Source of the DNA: Streptoalloteichus tenebrarius
GTDB lineage: Bacteria > Actinomycetota > Actinomycetes > Mycobacteriales > Pseudonocardiaceae
Reading direction: 5' to 3'
Assembly (NCBI RefSeq): GCF_024171885.1
Contig: NZ_JAMTCP010000048.1
Span: 1-47,646 of the forward strand
Length of the DNA: 47,646 bases
Shown here: in pieces, positions 7,600 through 16,445 of the stretch
Position numbering within the stretch: position 1 is the stretch's first letter
How the letters are laid out: every line of letters begins with the position of its first letter
Notes under the pieces: model-generated
Told to the model about the DNA's origin: nothing
Seen by the model: only the letters and a program-made list of their open reading frames with translations
Database searches by the model: none
Translations under genes and position numbers: made by a program

Positions 7600-8826
7600 G
7601 TGCTGTTCGCCGTCGTCGTCTTCGTGGTCGTCACGGGTATCCACTGGTACCTGTGGCTGCGGCTGGTCAGGGACACCACGCTCCCCGGCCGGTGGCGGCG
7701 GGTCGGCACGGCCGTGCTCGTCGGGCTCGGCGTGCTCCTGGTCGCGACGCTGACCGGGACCCGGGTGCTCGACCCGGAGGTCGGCGTGTTCCTCGCCTGG
7801 CCGGGCTACCTCTGGCTGGCGCTGATGTTCTACCTGCTGCTGGCGCTCGCCCTGATCGAGATCCCCCGGCTCGTGCTCCTGCGCCGCCTGCGCGGGCGCG
7901 CCCCGGCCACGCCGCTGGGACCGGAACCCGCGCCGCCCACCGCGACGGAGTCCCCGGCCGCCGAGCCCGAGCACCCGGCGACGGTGGGGATCGGGCAGAG
8001 CCGGCGGCTCTTCCTGGCCAGGTCCACGGCCGTGGTGGCGGGGCTCGCCGCCACCAGCGTCGTGGGCTACGGCGCCAGGACCGCCCTCGGCGGTCCGGTC
8101 GTCCAGCGGGTCGCGATCCCGTTGCGGCGACTGGACGCCGCGAGCGCCGGCATGCGGATCGCGGTGGTCAGCGACATCCACCTCGGCCCCATCCTCGGGC
8201 GCGGCCACACCGAGCGGATCGTGCACACGATCAACGAGCTCCAGCCCGACCTGGTCGCGATCGTGGGCGACCTGGTGGACGGCACGGTCGAGAAGCTCGG
8301 CAGGGCGGCCGAACCGCTGCGCGACCTGGTCAGCACGCACGGCTCGTTCTTCGTCACCGGCAACCACGAGTACTACTCCGGCGCGGAGCCGTGGCTGCGC
8401 GAGCTGGAACGGCTCGGCGTGCACCCGCTGCGCAACGAGCGGACCGAGATCCGCCACCGGGGCGGCGTCCTCGACCTGGCCGGGGTGAACGACGTGACCG
8501 GCCGGCAGCAGGGCGACGGCCCCGACCTCGACCGCGCGCTCGCCGGGCGGCCGGACGACCGGCCGGTGGTGCTCCTCGCGCACCAGCCGGTGCAGGTGGC
8601 CGACGCCGCGCGGCGCGGGGTCGACCTCCAGCTCTCCGGGCACACCCACGGCGGCCAGCTCGCCCCGTTCAACCTGCTCGTCCCGCTGCAACAGCCCGTG
8701 GTGGCCGGGTTGGCGAAGGTCGACGACACCTGGATCTACGTCAGCAGGGGCGCGGGGTTCTGGGGGCCGCCGGTGCGGGTCGGGGCCCCGCCCGACGTCA
8801 CGCTGGTGGAGCTGGAACGGGGCTGA
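7600..8826 (+). CDS. membrane-anchored metallophosphoesterase
   Basis: A 408-residue YkuE/YaeI-like calcineurin-type phosphoesterase. Three N-terminal hydrophobic segments span about residues 1-95. An SRRLFL twin-Arg-like motif and another hydrophobic stretch follow near residue 130-155. The catalytic domain has the metal-binding series VSDIHLG, GDLVDG, GNHEYY, LLAHQP and SGHTHGGQ, complete and in order. The active site is expected outside the membrane. The GTG start has a strong GAAGGGGGG site. The last 29 bp overlap the convergent DUF418 gene. Confidence 0.9.
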   Translation: MLFAVVVFVVVTGIHWYLWLRLVRDTTLPGRWRRVGTAVLVGLGVLLVATLTGTRVLDPEVGVFLAWPGYLWLALMFYLLLALALIEIPRLVLLRRLRGRAPATPLGPEPAPPTATESPAAEPEHPATVGIGQSRRLFLARSTAVVAGLAATSVVGYGARTALGGPVVQRVAIPLRRLDAASAGMRIAVVSDIHLGPILGRGHTERIVHTINELQPDLVAIVGDLVDGTVEKLGRAAEPLRDLVSTHGSFFVTGNHEYYSGAEPWLRELERLGVHPLRNERTEIRHRGGVLDLAGVNDVTGRQQGDGPDLDRALAGRPDDRPVVLLAHQPVQVADAARRGVDLQLSGHTHGGQLAPFNLLVPLQQPVVAGLAKVDDTWIYVSRGAGFWGPPVRVGAPPDVTLVELERG

Positions 8827-9826
8827 GCCGACGGCGGTGGGTCCCACGGGGGTTGGGCACGACCCGGAACCAGGTCACGCACCGCCACCACCACTCCAGC
8901 GGCCCGTACCGGAACCGCGTCAGCCACCACCGGCTCAGGCCGGCCTGGAGCGCGAGGACGACCAGGGCCAGACCGAACGCGGCGCCCCATCGGTGGCTCC
9001 CGGTGAGCCCGAGGAAGCGGTTCGCCAGGAGCACGAGGACGGTGGCCATGACGTAGTTCGTGAGCGCCATGCGCCCCATCGGCTCCAGCAGGACCGCCGC
9101 CGCACGCCCCACCCTCGTGTCCACCAGCAGCAGCACCGCGCTGGCGTAGGCCGCGGCCAGGAACAGGCCGGCGATCGACGCGACGTGGCCGTTCTCCGGA
9201 GCGACGTGCTGCCAGGCCGTGAGGACCATGCCCGGCACCGCGCCGCCCACACACAACCAGGTGATCGACCGCCGGTGGGACGCCAGGTCGTGGAACACCC
9301 CCCGGCGGGCGGTCGCCAGGCCGAGCAGGAACAGGCCGGGGACCAACCAGACGCCGCCGCTGGCCACCACCACCCCCGCGAGGGTGGCGAGCAGGCCGAG
9401 CGCCGTCACCGCCCACCACGGCAGCCAGCTCGCCGGCAGCAGCACGAGGAGCCCGGCCACGGCGTAGGGCAGCAACGCCTCTCCCGGCTGGAGGAGCTGG
9501 TGCGCGAAGCCCAGCACGGCCAGCGCCGCCAACCGTCGGGCCACGGCCGCCGACGCCGGCCGGTTCCGCGCCCGCGCGCGGTCCAGGAACAGCGCGAAGC
9601 TGACCCCGAACAGGAACGAGAAGATCGGGAAGAACCGCTCCCGCACGACGAGGTCGAGCAGGTGCGCCGCCGGATGCGGCGCGCCGGGCGTCACCACCGG
9701 GGCCATGTGGGCGATCGCCGGCAGGTTCACCAGCAGGATGCCGCACAACGCGAAGCCGCGGAGGGCGTCGAGCGCGGTGACGCGGGCGGCCGGGGACACG
9801 GCCGCCGGGCCGACGGGGACAGCCAT
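8798..9826 (-). CDS. DUF418-family membrane protein (YeiB-like)
   Basis: A 342-residue polytopic membrane protein. It opens with the DUF418/DUF1624-type signature VTALDALRGFALCGILLVNLPAI. It then has FFPIFSFLFGVSFALFL, about eight more hydrophobic helices, and the C-terminal DUF418 motif MGRMALTNYVMATVL with a final GPLEWWWR. The ending GPLEWxWR is typical. Function of the family is unproven. It overlaps the metallophosphoesterase by 29 bp tail to tail, so their transcripts are complementary at the ends. Confidence 0.88.
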   Translation of the reverse strand: MAVPVGPAAVSPAARVTALDALRGFALCGILLVNLPAIAHMAPVVTPGAPHPAAHLLDLVVRERFFPIFSFLFGVSFALFLDRARARNRPASAAVARRLAALAVLGFAHQLLQPGEALLPYAVAGLLVLLPASWLPWWAVTALGLLATLAGVVVASGGVWLVPGLFLLGLATARRGVFHDLASHRRSITWLCVGGAVPGMVLTAWQHVAPENGHVASIAGLFLAAAYASAVLLLVDTRVGRAAAVLLEPMGRMALTNYVMATVLVLLANRFLGLTGSHRWGAAFGLALVVLALQAGLSRWWLTRFRYGPLEWWWRCVTWFRVVPNPRGTHRRRLSPVPAPPA

Positions 9827-9900
9827 GCGGCCGACGCTAGGCGGGGGCGGGGGCGTCCACCTCGGCCGTCGGACCGACCTCCTCCGCCGAACGGCCGATC

Positions 9901-9950
9901 CGGGGCGGGTCACGGGCTCGGGCTCGTCGACGGGGCGGGTCACGGGCTCG
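9901..9950. repeat. 30-bp-period direct duplication at the 3' end of the 9940 gene
   Basis: CGGGGCGGGTCACGGGCTCG occurs at 9901-9920 and again at 9931-9950. The second copy contains the stop codon of the gene on the minus strand, so the duplication could move the stop. Confidence 0.7.
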
Positions 9951-10419
9951 ACGACGTCGACGGAGCGGACGACGACGCGGAGGGCTGCCCGCTCGACGTC
10001 GCCGGGGCACTGGAGGACGTGCTGGCGACCGAGGAGGCGCTCGGATCGGAGCCCGAGCGGTCCCTGGGCGCGCTGGGTGAGGTGCCGACCGCCGAGTCGG
10101 AGGCGCGGTGGCTGGCGCGCGGGGTCGGGGACGCGGTCCCGGAGGGAGCGGAGGCGGTGGTCGGGGTCGGCGTCCGCGCGAAGGTGGAGCCGTCCTTGGC
10201 GCGGGTGCCCGTCGGGCCGCCCTCGTAGTCCATCGGCGGGCCGTCGGGCTCGGCGGGCGCCCGGGAGCCGGACGAGGACGGCGCGCCGTCCGCCGGCCGG
10301 TTGCCGTCCTCGCGCCAGGCGTGCTGCCCGACGGCGATGCCGACCACGAGTCCGACGACGACGGACACCGCGGCGCCCGCGGACAGGGCGGGGGGCGGCA
10401 GCTTCGGCAGCTTGAGCAC
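9940..10419 (-). CDS. small single-pass protein with Ser/Thr/Pro-rich tail
   Basis: A 159-residue protein. A short basic N-terminus (VLKLPKLPPP) leads to one hydrophobic segment (SAGAAVSVVVGLVVGIAVG, about residues 12-31). The rest is a low-complexity Ser/Pro/Thr/Ala tail, as in cell-surface or wall-spanning stalks. The GTG at 10419 is chosen because of an AGGAGG site four bases upstream. I recognise no domain. The low-complexity tail makes the exact end less certain. Confidence 0.55.
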   Translation of the reverse strand: MLKLPKLPPPALSAGAAVSVVVGLVVGIAVGQHAWREDGNRPADGAPSSSGSRAPAEPDGPPMDYEGGPTGTRAKDGSTFARTPTPTTASAPSGTASPTPRASHRASDSAVGTSPSAPRDRSGSDPSASSVASTSSSAPATSSGQPSASSSAPSTSSSP

Positions 10420-10737
10420 GTGACCTCCTGAGCCGGGCGGGTCCCCGCGTGGGACCGCCGGGGCGCCCCCGCGCGCGCCGCGCCGCGCCGACATCCGGAG
10501 CCGGGACGTCGCCCGCGAGCGGGGGCGCGGAGGGGCGCCCACGGACGCCACGGAGGTCTCCTCGCCGAACGCGCCGCGTCGACGAGGGCGCGACGCGGCT
10601 CACCAAGCCATCGCCGCCGGGGGTCCCCGGCATTAACCCGGTCCCACCAAGATCGCTCGACCGAGTGAGGAGGTGGCGCGCCGTGCCCGGCCGCGCGGTC
10701 CCCGGTCGGCAGCGGCGGGGGTGTCGCTCCGGTGACG

Positions 10738-10809
10738 GGACCAGCCGGAACGGCCGGACCGGCTGGAACGCATGGACCGGCTCGAACGCACGGGCCGGCT
10801 GGAACGGCC
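10738..10809. repeat. 18-bp tandem array, four units
   Basis: Four degenerate 18-bp units of the form GGACCGGCTGGAACGCAT run from 10738 to 10809 and directly abut the hairpin at 10810. They lie in the 525-bp gap 10420-10944 downstream of the acylase gene, where I see no gene. Confidence 0.75.
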
Positions 10810-10839
10810 GGAGCCCGCCTGCGCGGGCAGGCGGGCTCC
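10810..10839 (-). terminator. terminator downstream of the acylase gene
   Basis: GGAGCCCGCCTG pairs perfectly with CAGGCGGGCTCC across a 6-base loop. It lies about 105 bp past the acylase stop codon, beyond the 10874 repeat array. Confidence 0.7.
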
Positions 10840-10873
10840 GGTCACGGAGAACGGACGCTCCGTGTTCCCGTCA

Positions 10874-10945
10874 GTGTTCGTCGGTGTTCGTGTGTTCGTC
10901 GGTGTTCGTGTGTTCGTCGGTGTTCGTGTGTTCGTCGGTGCTCGT
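10874..10945. repeat. 18-bp tandem array, four units, abutting a stop codon
   Basis: Four units of GTGTTCGTCGGTGTTCGT (the fourth has one change) run to base 10945, the last base of the acylase stop codon. The sequence differs from the neighbouring 18-bp array, but the period is identical. Confidence 0.85.
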
Positions 10946-13362
10946 CAGTGTTCTCGGATGTGGACCACCCTCAGCTCCGGCGAGGACTGGATGTCCTGCT
11001 CGCAGAAGCGGGCGCGCTGCCACTTGCCCTGCGAGAACAACCGGGTCTGGTCGACGTGGTGCGGCGAGGACGGGTCGCTGGACTGCGAGTAGGTCAGCAG
11101 CGTCGCCGCGTCCGGGCAGGCGCCCCTGCCGAAGGACACGGCCTGGATGTGGCTGGAGCCGTGGACGACCTCGGTGTAGCCCTGGCCCGCCTTCCACGGC
11201 GCGCCCACGATCATGTTCAGCACGCCGAGCTTGTCGTCACCGCCGTGCACGGGGATGCGCTCGCCGTTGCGGACCACGTACTGGTTCTCCCCCAGCCGCG
11301 CGTCCGGCGCGATCGCGCCCAGCTCCTCGACGGCGTCGCCGAAGGCCCGCCGCACGGCGGGGTTGGCGATGTCGAGGGTGTTGGGCGTGGTCACCGGCTG
11401 GGAGCGGTCGAAGGGCACCCGCCACGGGCTGGGGGTCACGCTCTCCACCCGCTGCCAGAACCGGTCGAACAGCAGGGCGCCACGACTGTCCACTGTGTAC
11501 CGGCGGTCCCACTTCTCCAGCGCCTCGCAGGACCTGCCGACGTCCACGGTCCCCTTGCTGGTCGGCGCCTTGCCGCCGGGGAACGCGCGGCACATGCGGG
11601 CAGTGTCCGCGGCGGCCAGCTCGGCGGTCATGCTCCGGTCGGAGAACAGGACGTCCTGCATGGACTGACGGGAGAACTTCCTGCCCGGCAGGCCGTCCCT
11701 GCCGGCGAGCCGGTCCTCGACGGCGGTGACCGCCATCCGGGTGCGCGGCCCGGCCTCGGTCTCCTTGAAGCCCACGATCTGCGGATAGTCGGTGAGGAGC
11801 TGGTGCGGGTTGGTCAGCCAGGCGCTGTCGTTCGAGTTGAGCACGTAGTCCGAGCGCTGGAGCACCGGAAGGCGCTTCGGGCCGAACGTGCCGGGCTGGA
11901 GGGCGTCGGGGTCCCTGCCCCACGCGCAGTCGCCCCGCGAGCCGTCGAGCACGGGGACACGCGCCGTGCGGAACAACTCCTGCCCGAGCGGGGTCGAGCA
12001 GCGCCGCGCCAGCTCGTCCGTCACGTGCGGCACGACCTGGACGTCGGCGTAGAGCGCGTGGCCGGCGCGGTCGGTGGCGATGGTGTTGACCCACGGCACG
12101 CCCTGGGTGCTGGTCAGCGCCCGCAGCACGTCGTCGGTGTCGCGCGTGCGCCCCAGCTCGTACCAGGTGTTGAGCAGGCGGATGTTCTGCGCGTTCGGGT
12201 CCTGGAGCGCGTAGGCGGTGGTCGTGGTCCACGGCAGCGAGACCCTGGCGATCCCGGTGAGCACGGGGCCGTACCTCGTGCCGTAGAGCGTGCGCTCGAC
12301 CCGACCAATCGAGCCGTCCGGCTTGCGGACCTCCACGGAGACCTGCCGCGAGGTCATCTTCTCCGGCTTGCCGTCCACCAGGTACGAGGTGGGGTCGCCG
12401 GGCACGAGCTTCAGCTCGTGCAGGCCGAACGGGCGCGCCGAGGCGACGGTGTGGCTCCACGCCACGTCCCGGTTGAAGCCGATCTGCACGAGCGGCAGGC
12501 CGAGCAGCGTGCCGCCGCTGACGTCCATCCGGCCGGGCACCGTGAGCTGCACCTGCCAGAACCGCCGGCCGCCGTGCCACGGGTAGTGCGGGTTGCCCAG
12601 CAGCACGCCCCCGCCGTCGGCCGTGCCGTCCTTGCCCACGGCGATGGCGTTGCTGCCCATGTCCGGCTTGTCCAGCGTGCTCCGCAACAGCTCGGCGGCC
12701 TCGGCCGGTGCGGTGGCGGTGGTCTCGGCGCGGGACGGGGCGGGCGGCCGCGCCGCCGTCAGGCCGTCGACCGCGATGCCCTGGCCGAGGGTCGTGGCCA
12801 GCGCGGACAGGTGCCGGTACACGTCGATCTCGCCGATCTGCCGGACGGGCACGCCGCCGGGGCACTGCCGGCCGCCGGACTCCCGCACCTGGCGGTTGTA
12901 ACCGGCCACGTAGCCCCGGATGAGTTCCCTGACCTCGGGCTTCGGTCCGAGTGGCGCGGGCTGGGCGAGCAGGCGCTCCACCTCGCCGCTGTCGATGAGC
13001 CGTTGGAAGTGCAGGTCGCTGGCGAGGTTGTTCCCCGCCGAGCCGAGCGCGTCGTTGGCCGGGCCGTCCGGGCCGAGCACCTTCGACCGCTGCGCGGAGA
13101 GGGTGAGGTACATGTCGGCCAACACGCACAGGTTGTCCTTGGCGGCGCCGTAGCCGTACCCGTACCCGACGCCGGCGAAGTTGTTGGCGCGGATGTGGGC
13201 GACGCCGCCCTCGGTGTACCGGATGGTGGCGGAGAAGCCCCCTCCGGCCACTTCGGACTCGGCGTGTGCCGGGACTGTGGCCACGGTGGTGCCGGCGAGG
13301 GCCAGGCCCACCGCCAGCAGGCCCCACCGTCTGGCGGCGGGCCGTCTGCGGGTCGTCGTCAC
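10945..13362 (-). CDS. secreted penicillin-acylase-family amidase
   Basis: An 805-residue Ntn-hydrolase of the penicillin/aculeacin/acyl-homoserine-lactone acylase family. The signal peptide is clear (RRRPAARRWGLLAVGLALAG, cleavage near AHA-ES). An alpha-chain region follows (YTEGGVAHIRANNFAGVGYG). Next is the conserved GSNAIAVG, whose Ser is the expected autoprocessing nucleophile, then the beta chain with GNPHYPW, HELKL, the VPWVN region and NSNDS. Length is normal for the family. It is expected to be exported and self-cleaved, and to remove acyl chains from an amide substrate that cannot be predicted. GTG 13362 starts the signal peptide; an upstream ATG at 13437 would add a non-signal-like leader. 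Confidence 0.9.
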   Translation of the reverse strand: MTTTRRRPAARRWGLLAVGLALAGTTVATVPAHAESEVAGGGFSATIRYTEGGVAHIRANNFAGVGYGYGYGAAKDNLCVLADMYLTLSAQRSKVLGPDGPANDALGSAGNNLASDLHFQRLIDSGEVERLLAQPAPLGPKPEVRELIRGYVAGYNRQVRESGGRQCPGGVPVRQIGEIDVYRHLSALATTLGQGIAVDGLTAARPPAPSRAETTATAPAEAAELLRSTLDKPDMGSNAIAVGKDGTADGGGVLLGNPHYPWHGGRRFWQVQLTVPGRMDVSGGTLLGLPLVQIGFNRDVAWSHTVASARPFGLHELKLVPGDPTSYLVDGKPEKMTSRQVSVEVRKPDGSIGRVERTLYGTRYGPVLTGIARVSLPWTTTTAYALQDPNAQNIRLLNTWYELGRTRDTDDVLRALTSTQGVPWVNTIATDRAGHALYADVQVVPHVTDELARRCSTPLGQELFRTARVPVLDGSRGDCAWGRDPDALQPGTFGPKRLPVLQRSDYVLNSNDSAWLTNPHQLLTDYPQIVGFKETEAGPRTRMAVTAVEDRLAGRDGLPGRKFSRQSMQDVLFSDRSMTAELAAADTARMCRAFPGGKAPTSKGTVDVGRSCEALEKWDRRYTVDSRGALLFDRFWQRVESVTPSPWRVPFDRSQPVTTPNTLDIANPAVRRAFGDAVEELGAIAPDARLGENQYVVRNGERIPVHGGDDKLGVLNMIVGAPWKAGQGYTEVVHGSSHIQAVSFGRGACPDAATLLTYSQSSDPSSPHHVDQTRLFSQGKWQRARFCEQDIQSSPELRVVHIREH

Positions 13363-13437
13363 GTCTGTTCGTCCGCCTTCCTCTGCCGTCGTCGATGTTG
13401 CGGCTTCAGCAAATCGGGACGACTCGGGCGGGAGCAT

Positions 13438-14122
13438 CGGCCGAACGGCCGGGGCCAGCCGACGGAACCGGTTGGGCCGTTCGAGCGAAAGAGCGGGAGC
13501 GACGGCCCACCATCGAACCTATGTCCACTGTGGACAAGCAGCCGTTGTCCCGCTCGGCGGAGGAGGAGAACGCCACGAGAGGAACGGGTGAGCCAACAGG
13601 GGCTGCTGGTGGTCGGGATCGGTGGAGGACGGTATCCGGCGTCGTCACCGACGGGAAGGTCTGGGCAGACCCGTCAGGCAGGCCGGTACCGCTTCTCGGT
13701 CCTGCCCGCGCGCGGGTACGTGGTGAGGTCCGAGGACCGTGGCCAGGACGGGCCTCGGGTCTGACCTTGGCGACGAACGAGTCGCGCTTCGTGCCAACCG
13801 CGAACCGCGGCGAGCCGGTGCGGATCAAGCGCGTCGAAGGCGGCTTCCCGCACGTCACCGGGCTTCACGCCGGCCTGGCCACCGGCTGGGGCGAGCTGGT
13901 GGGCACGCCGGTGTGCGCAGGTGCTGTTGATGGTCGCCTGGACGGTCACGTCCGGGCGGCGAGGGTCGAGCAAGTCGTCGGCGCGGCCGACCTCGGCAAC
14001 GTCGCCGACGCGCTCAGCGTCACCGTCGACCTGCCCCGGGGGCCGCGGAGTGGTCGGGACCGGCGGCATGCGGCCGGACCTGGTCACGGACGGGAAGGCC
14101 CTCGCGATCACCGCGAGCTGAC
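13438..14122 (+). other. gap with no supportable gene; possible gene remnant
   Basis: Between the acylase start and the hairpin at 14144 no frame looks convincingly coding. A frame opening at ATG 13521 within the GTCCACTGTGGAC palindrome, a 58-codon GTG frame ending near 13763, and a short stretch ending PDLVTDGKALAITAS just before 14122 each look coding-like over parts only. This would fit a decayed gene with frameshifts, but I recognise no parent family. Confidence 0.3.
13523..13535. repeat. GTCCACTGTGGAC palindrome
   Basis: A perfect copy, extended to TGTCCACTGTGGACA at 13522-13536. It lies about 160 bp upstream of the acylase start on the opposite strand. Confidence 0.7.
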
Positions 14123-14143
14123 CTCGGCGCGCCGCGCCCCGGG

Positions 14144-14195
14144 GGACGCGGCGGGGCCGCGGGCCGTGGGGACGGTTCGCGGCCCCGCCGTGTCC
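14144..14195. terminator. long GC-rich terminator hairpin
   Basis: Arms at 14144-14161 and 14178-14195 pair over about 17 bp with one mismatch, around a 16-base loop. It lies just past the gntP stop and also after the remnant region on the other strand. Confidence 0.65.
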
Positions 14196-14236
14196 TGGCG
14201 CTCCGGGCGGAGCGCCCCCGGCCTGGTCCGCCCTCG

Positions 14237-15628
14237 CTACACGACCAGGCCGAGCAGCAGGACGAGCACCAGGGAGACCACGGACACGATCGTCTCCATG
14301 ATCGACCAGCTCTTCACCGTCTGGCCGATGCTCATCCCGAAGTACTCCTTGACCAGCCAGAACCCCGCGTCGTTGACGTGCGAGAAGAACAGCGAGCCGG
14401 CGCCGACGGCCAGCACCAGCAGGGCCGCGTGGGTCGGGCTCAGGCTGGCCGCCAGCGGGGCCACGATGCCGGCGGCGGAGATCGTGGCGACCGTGGCCGA
14501 GCCGGTGGCCACCCGGATGGCGACCGCGATCAACCAGCCCAGCAGCAGCGGCGAGAAGTTCGCCCCGGTGGCCAGGTTGGTGATGACCGTGCCGATCCCC
14601 GCGTCGACGAGGGTCTGCTTGAACCCGCCGCCGGCGCCCACGATGAGCAGGATGCCGGCGATGGGCGGCAGCGAGTCGCCGATCGTGGCGGACAGCTTGT
14701 CCCTGGTGAACCCGGCCGCCCTGCCGAGCGTGAACATCGCGACGACCACGGCGGCCAGCAGCGCGAACAGGGGCGCGCCCACGAAGTCCAGGACGTGCCG
14801 GGCGGTGTTGTCCTTGGCCAAGGCGATGTCGGCGATCGCCTTGCCCATCATCAGCGCGACCGGCAGCAGAACCGTGAACAGGGTCGCCGCGAAGCTCGGC
14901 CGGCGGCCACCGTCGCCGTCGTGCCGCTCGGGCACCAGGTGCTCCGGCGGCGTCGGGTCCACCCAGCGCGCGGCCACCGCGCCGAACAACGGGCCGGCGA
15001 CCGCCACGGTCGGCACGGCCACCAGCAGGCCGAGCCCGAGGGTGATGCCGAGGTCGGCCTTGAGCGCGTCGATGGCCACGAGCGGACCGGGGTGCGGCGG
15101 CACCAGGCCGTGCAGCACCGACAGACCGGCCAGGGCGGGGATGCCGACGCGCATGAGCGGCTGCCCGGCGCGGCGCGCGACCAGCAGCACCACGGGGATC
15201 AGCATGACCAGGCCGATCTCGAAGAACATCGGCAGGCCGATGAGCGTGGCGACCAGCGCCATCGCCCACGGCAGGGTCCTGCCCCGCGCGCGCCCGAGGA
15301 TGGTGTCGACGATCTGGTCGGCCCCGCCGGAGTCGGCCAGGAGCCGGCCGAGCATCGCGCCGAGCGCGATGAGCACGCCGACGCTGGCGACCGTGCCGCC
15401 CACACCCTTGGAGAAGCTGTCGATCACCTTCTCCAGCGGCAGGCCGGCGACCACGCCGAGCACGCCCGAGCCCAGGGTGAGGGCCAGGAAGGGGTGCACC
15501 CTGAGCTTCGTGATCAGCACGACGAGGACCGCGATGCCGAGCAGTCCCGCCGCGACCAGGCGGGTGTCGTGTCCGGTCCACGCGGCCGCCACGACGGGTG
15601 TGGACGTCATCAACGTCGGCACCGTCAC
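14237..15628 (-). CDS. gntP: gluconate:H+ symporter
   Basis: A 463-residue GntP/GntT-family permease with about 12-14 hydrophobic helices. Family marks include FFEIGLVMLIPVVLLVARR, the HGLVPPHPGPL motif, GAGGGFKQTL and SHVNDAGFWLVKEYFG. It imports gluconate or a related aldonate across the membrane. It overlaps gntK in a 4-bp GTGA junction, so the two are translationally coupled and form a gntK-gntP operon. The GntR regulator is divergent at 16446. The terminator lies at 14144. Confidence 0.94.
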   Translation of the reverse strand: MTVPTLMTSTPVVAAAWTGHDTRLVAAGLLGIAVLVVLITKLRVHPFLALTLGSGVLGVVAGLPLEKVIDSFSKGVGGTVASVGVLIALGAMLGRLLADSGGADQIVDTILGRARGRTLPWAMALVATLIGLPMFFEIGLVMLIPVVLLVARRAGQPLMRVGIPALAGLSVLHGLVPPHPGPLVAIDALKADLGITLGLGLLVAVPTVAVAGPLFGAVAARWVDPTPPEHLVPERHDGDGGRRPSFAATLFTVLLPVALMMGKAIADIALAKDNTARHVLDFVGAPLFALLAAVVVAMFTLGRAAGFTRDKLSATIGDSLPPIAGILLIVGAGGGFKQTLVDAGIGTVITNLATGANFSPLLLGWLIAVAIRVATGSATVATISAAGIVAPLAASLSPTHAALLVLAVGAGSLFFSHVNDAGFWLVKEYFGMSIGQTVKSWSIMETIVSVVSLVLVLLLGLVV

Positions 15629-16149
15629 CGCGGCGCTCCTTCCTGTCCCGAGCCCGGGGTGAGGGCGGCCGTCGCGGCCGCGACGATGTCCTGGGGGGTG
15701 TGCGCGACGTCGACCGTCAGGCCCGGCTCGTCCGCGCCGAGCGGTTCGAGCGCGGCGTACTGGGAGCCCAGCAGCTCCGGCGGCATGAAGTGGCCGGTGC
15801 GGGCGGCGACCCTGGCCCTGATCAGCTCCGGGTCGCCGGACAGGTGCAGGAACCACACGGGCACGCCGGCCCCGCGCAGCAGGTCCCGGTAGCCGCGCTT
15901 GAGCGCGGAGCAGGTGACCACCGCGCCCGACGGGTGATCGTGGATCCAGGCGGCGATCGACCGCAGCCAGGGCCAGCGGTCCTCGTCGTCCAGGGCGTGG
16001 CCGGCCGCCATCTTGGCGACGTTCGCCGGGGGGTGGAAGTCGTCGCCCTCGGCGTAGGGCACGCCGAGGCGGTCGGCGAGCAGCGTGCCGACCGTCGACT
16101 TCCCGGAGCCGGAGACCCCCATGACCACCACGACCGGGGTCGTTCCCAC
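15625..16149 (-). CDS. gntK: gluconokinase
   Basis: A 174-residue ATP-dependent kinase that makes 6-phosphogluconate. It has the P-loop GVSGSGKST (residues about 11-19) and the gluconokinase motifs EGDDFHPPANVAKM, ALDDEDRWPWL, SALKRGYRD and the HFMP segment. Length matches GntK/IdnK. The GTG start has a GGAGG site with six-base spacing. It is the first gene of the gntKP operon, and its product acts on the sugar acid imported by the overlapping permease. Confidence 0.95.
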   Translation of the reverse strand: MGTTPVVVVMGVSGSGKSTVGTLLADRLGVPYAEGDDFHPPANVAKMAAGHALDDEDRWPWLRSIAAWIHDHPSGAVVTCSALKRGYRDLLRGAGVPVWFLHLSGDPELIRARVAARTGHFMPPELLGSQYAALEPLGADEPGLTVDVAHTPQDIVAAATAALTPGSGQEGAPR

Positions 16150-16282
16150 CTCGTACCTCCAACGCGACGTTGCGTTGCCGCACCTGCCGGCGGCCTTCGG
16201 GTGTCGATCCCGAGTACCCGCTGGCGTCGGCGTGCCCCGATCCGGCCACGCCTTCGTGCGCCGGCGGCCACTATCAGCTCAT

Positions 16283-16326
16283 TGGTACTACTTTTCAAGG
16301 CGATGCGACCAAAAAGTCATACTTAA
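16283..16326. promoter_or_regulatory. AT-rich control region with two GntR-type operator candidates
   Basis: TGGTACTACTT (16283-16293) and AAGTCATACTT (16314-16324, perfect AAGT/ACTT arms) lie 21 bases apart in a marked AT-rich pocket between gntK and the divergent gntR. Both resemble the T-GT-nnn-AC-A half-site layout of FadR-subfamily GntR operators. Confidence 0.5.
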
Positions 16327-16445
16327 TCGATGCCGGTGCGGCTGATGCCCGCTCGACTACCCTCGGTCGAGGCGTCAGACGGGCGTGCGACAACGCTCCG
16401 TGACCAGACGCCGCACCCCGCGACACCTTCGGAGGAGTCACCGCG

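Noticed and set aside
10871-11197. Repeat peptide gene with TNTDEH units on the minus strand
   Set aside because: It is the out-of-frame reading of the 18-bp array and the acylase 3' end, with no start signal.
13521-14200. A plus-strand gene starting MSTVDKQP within the palindrome
   Set aside because: The start is simply the palindrome, and the downstream frame loses coding bias and matches no family.
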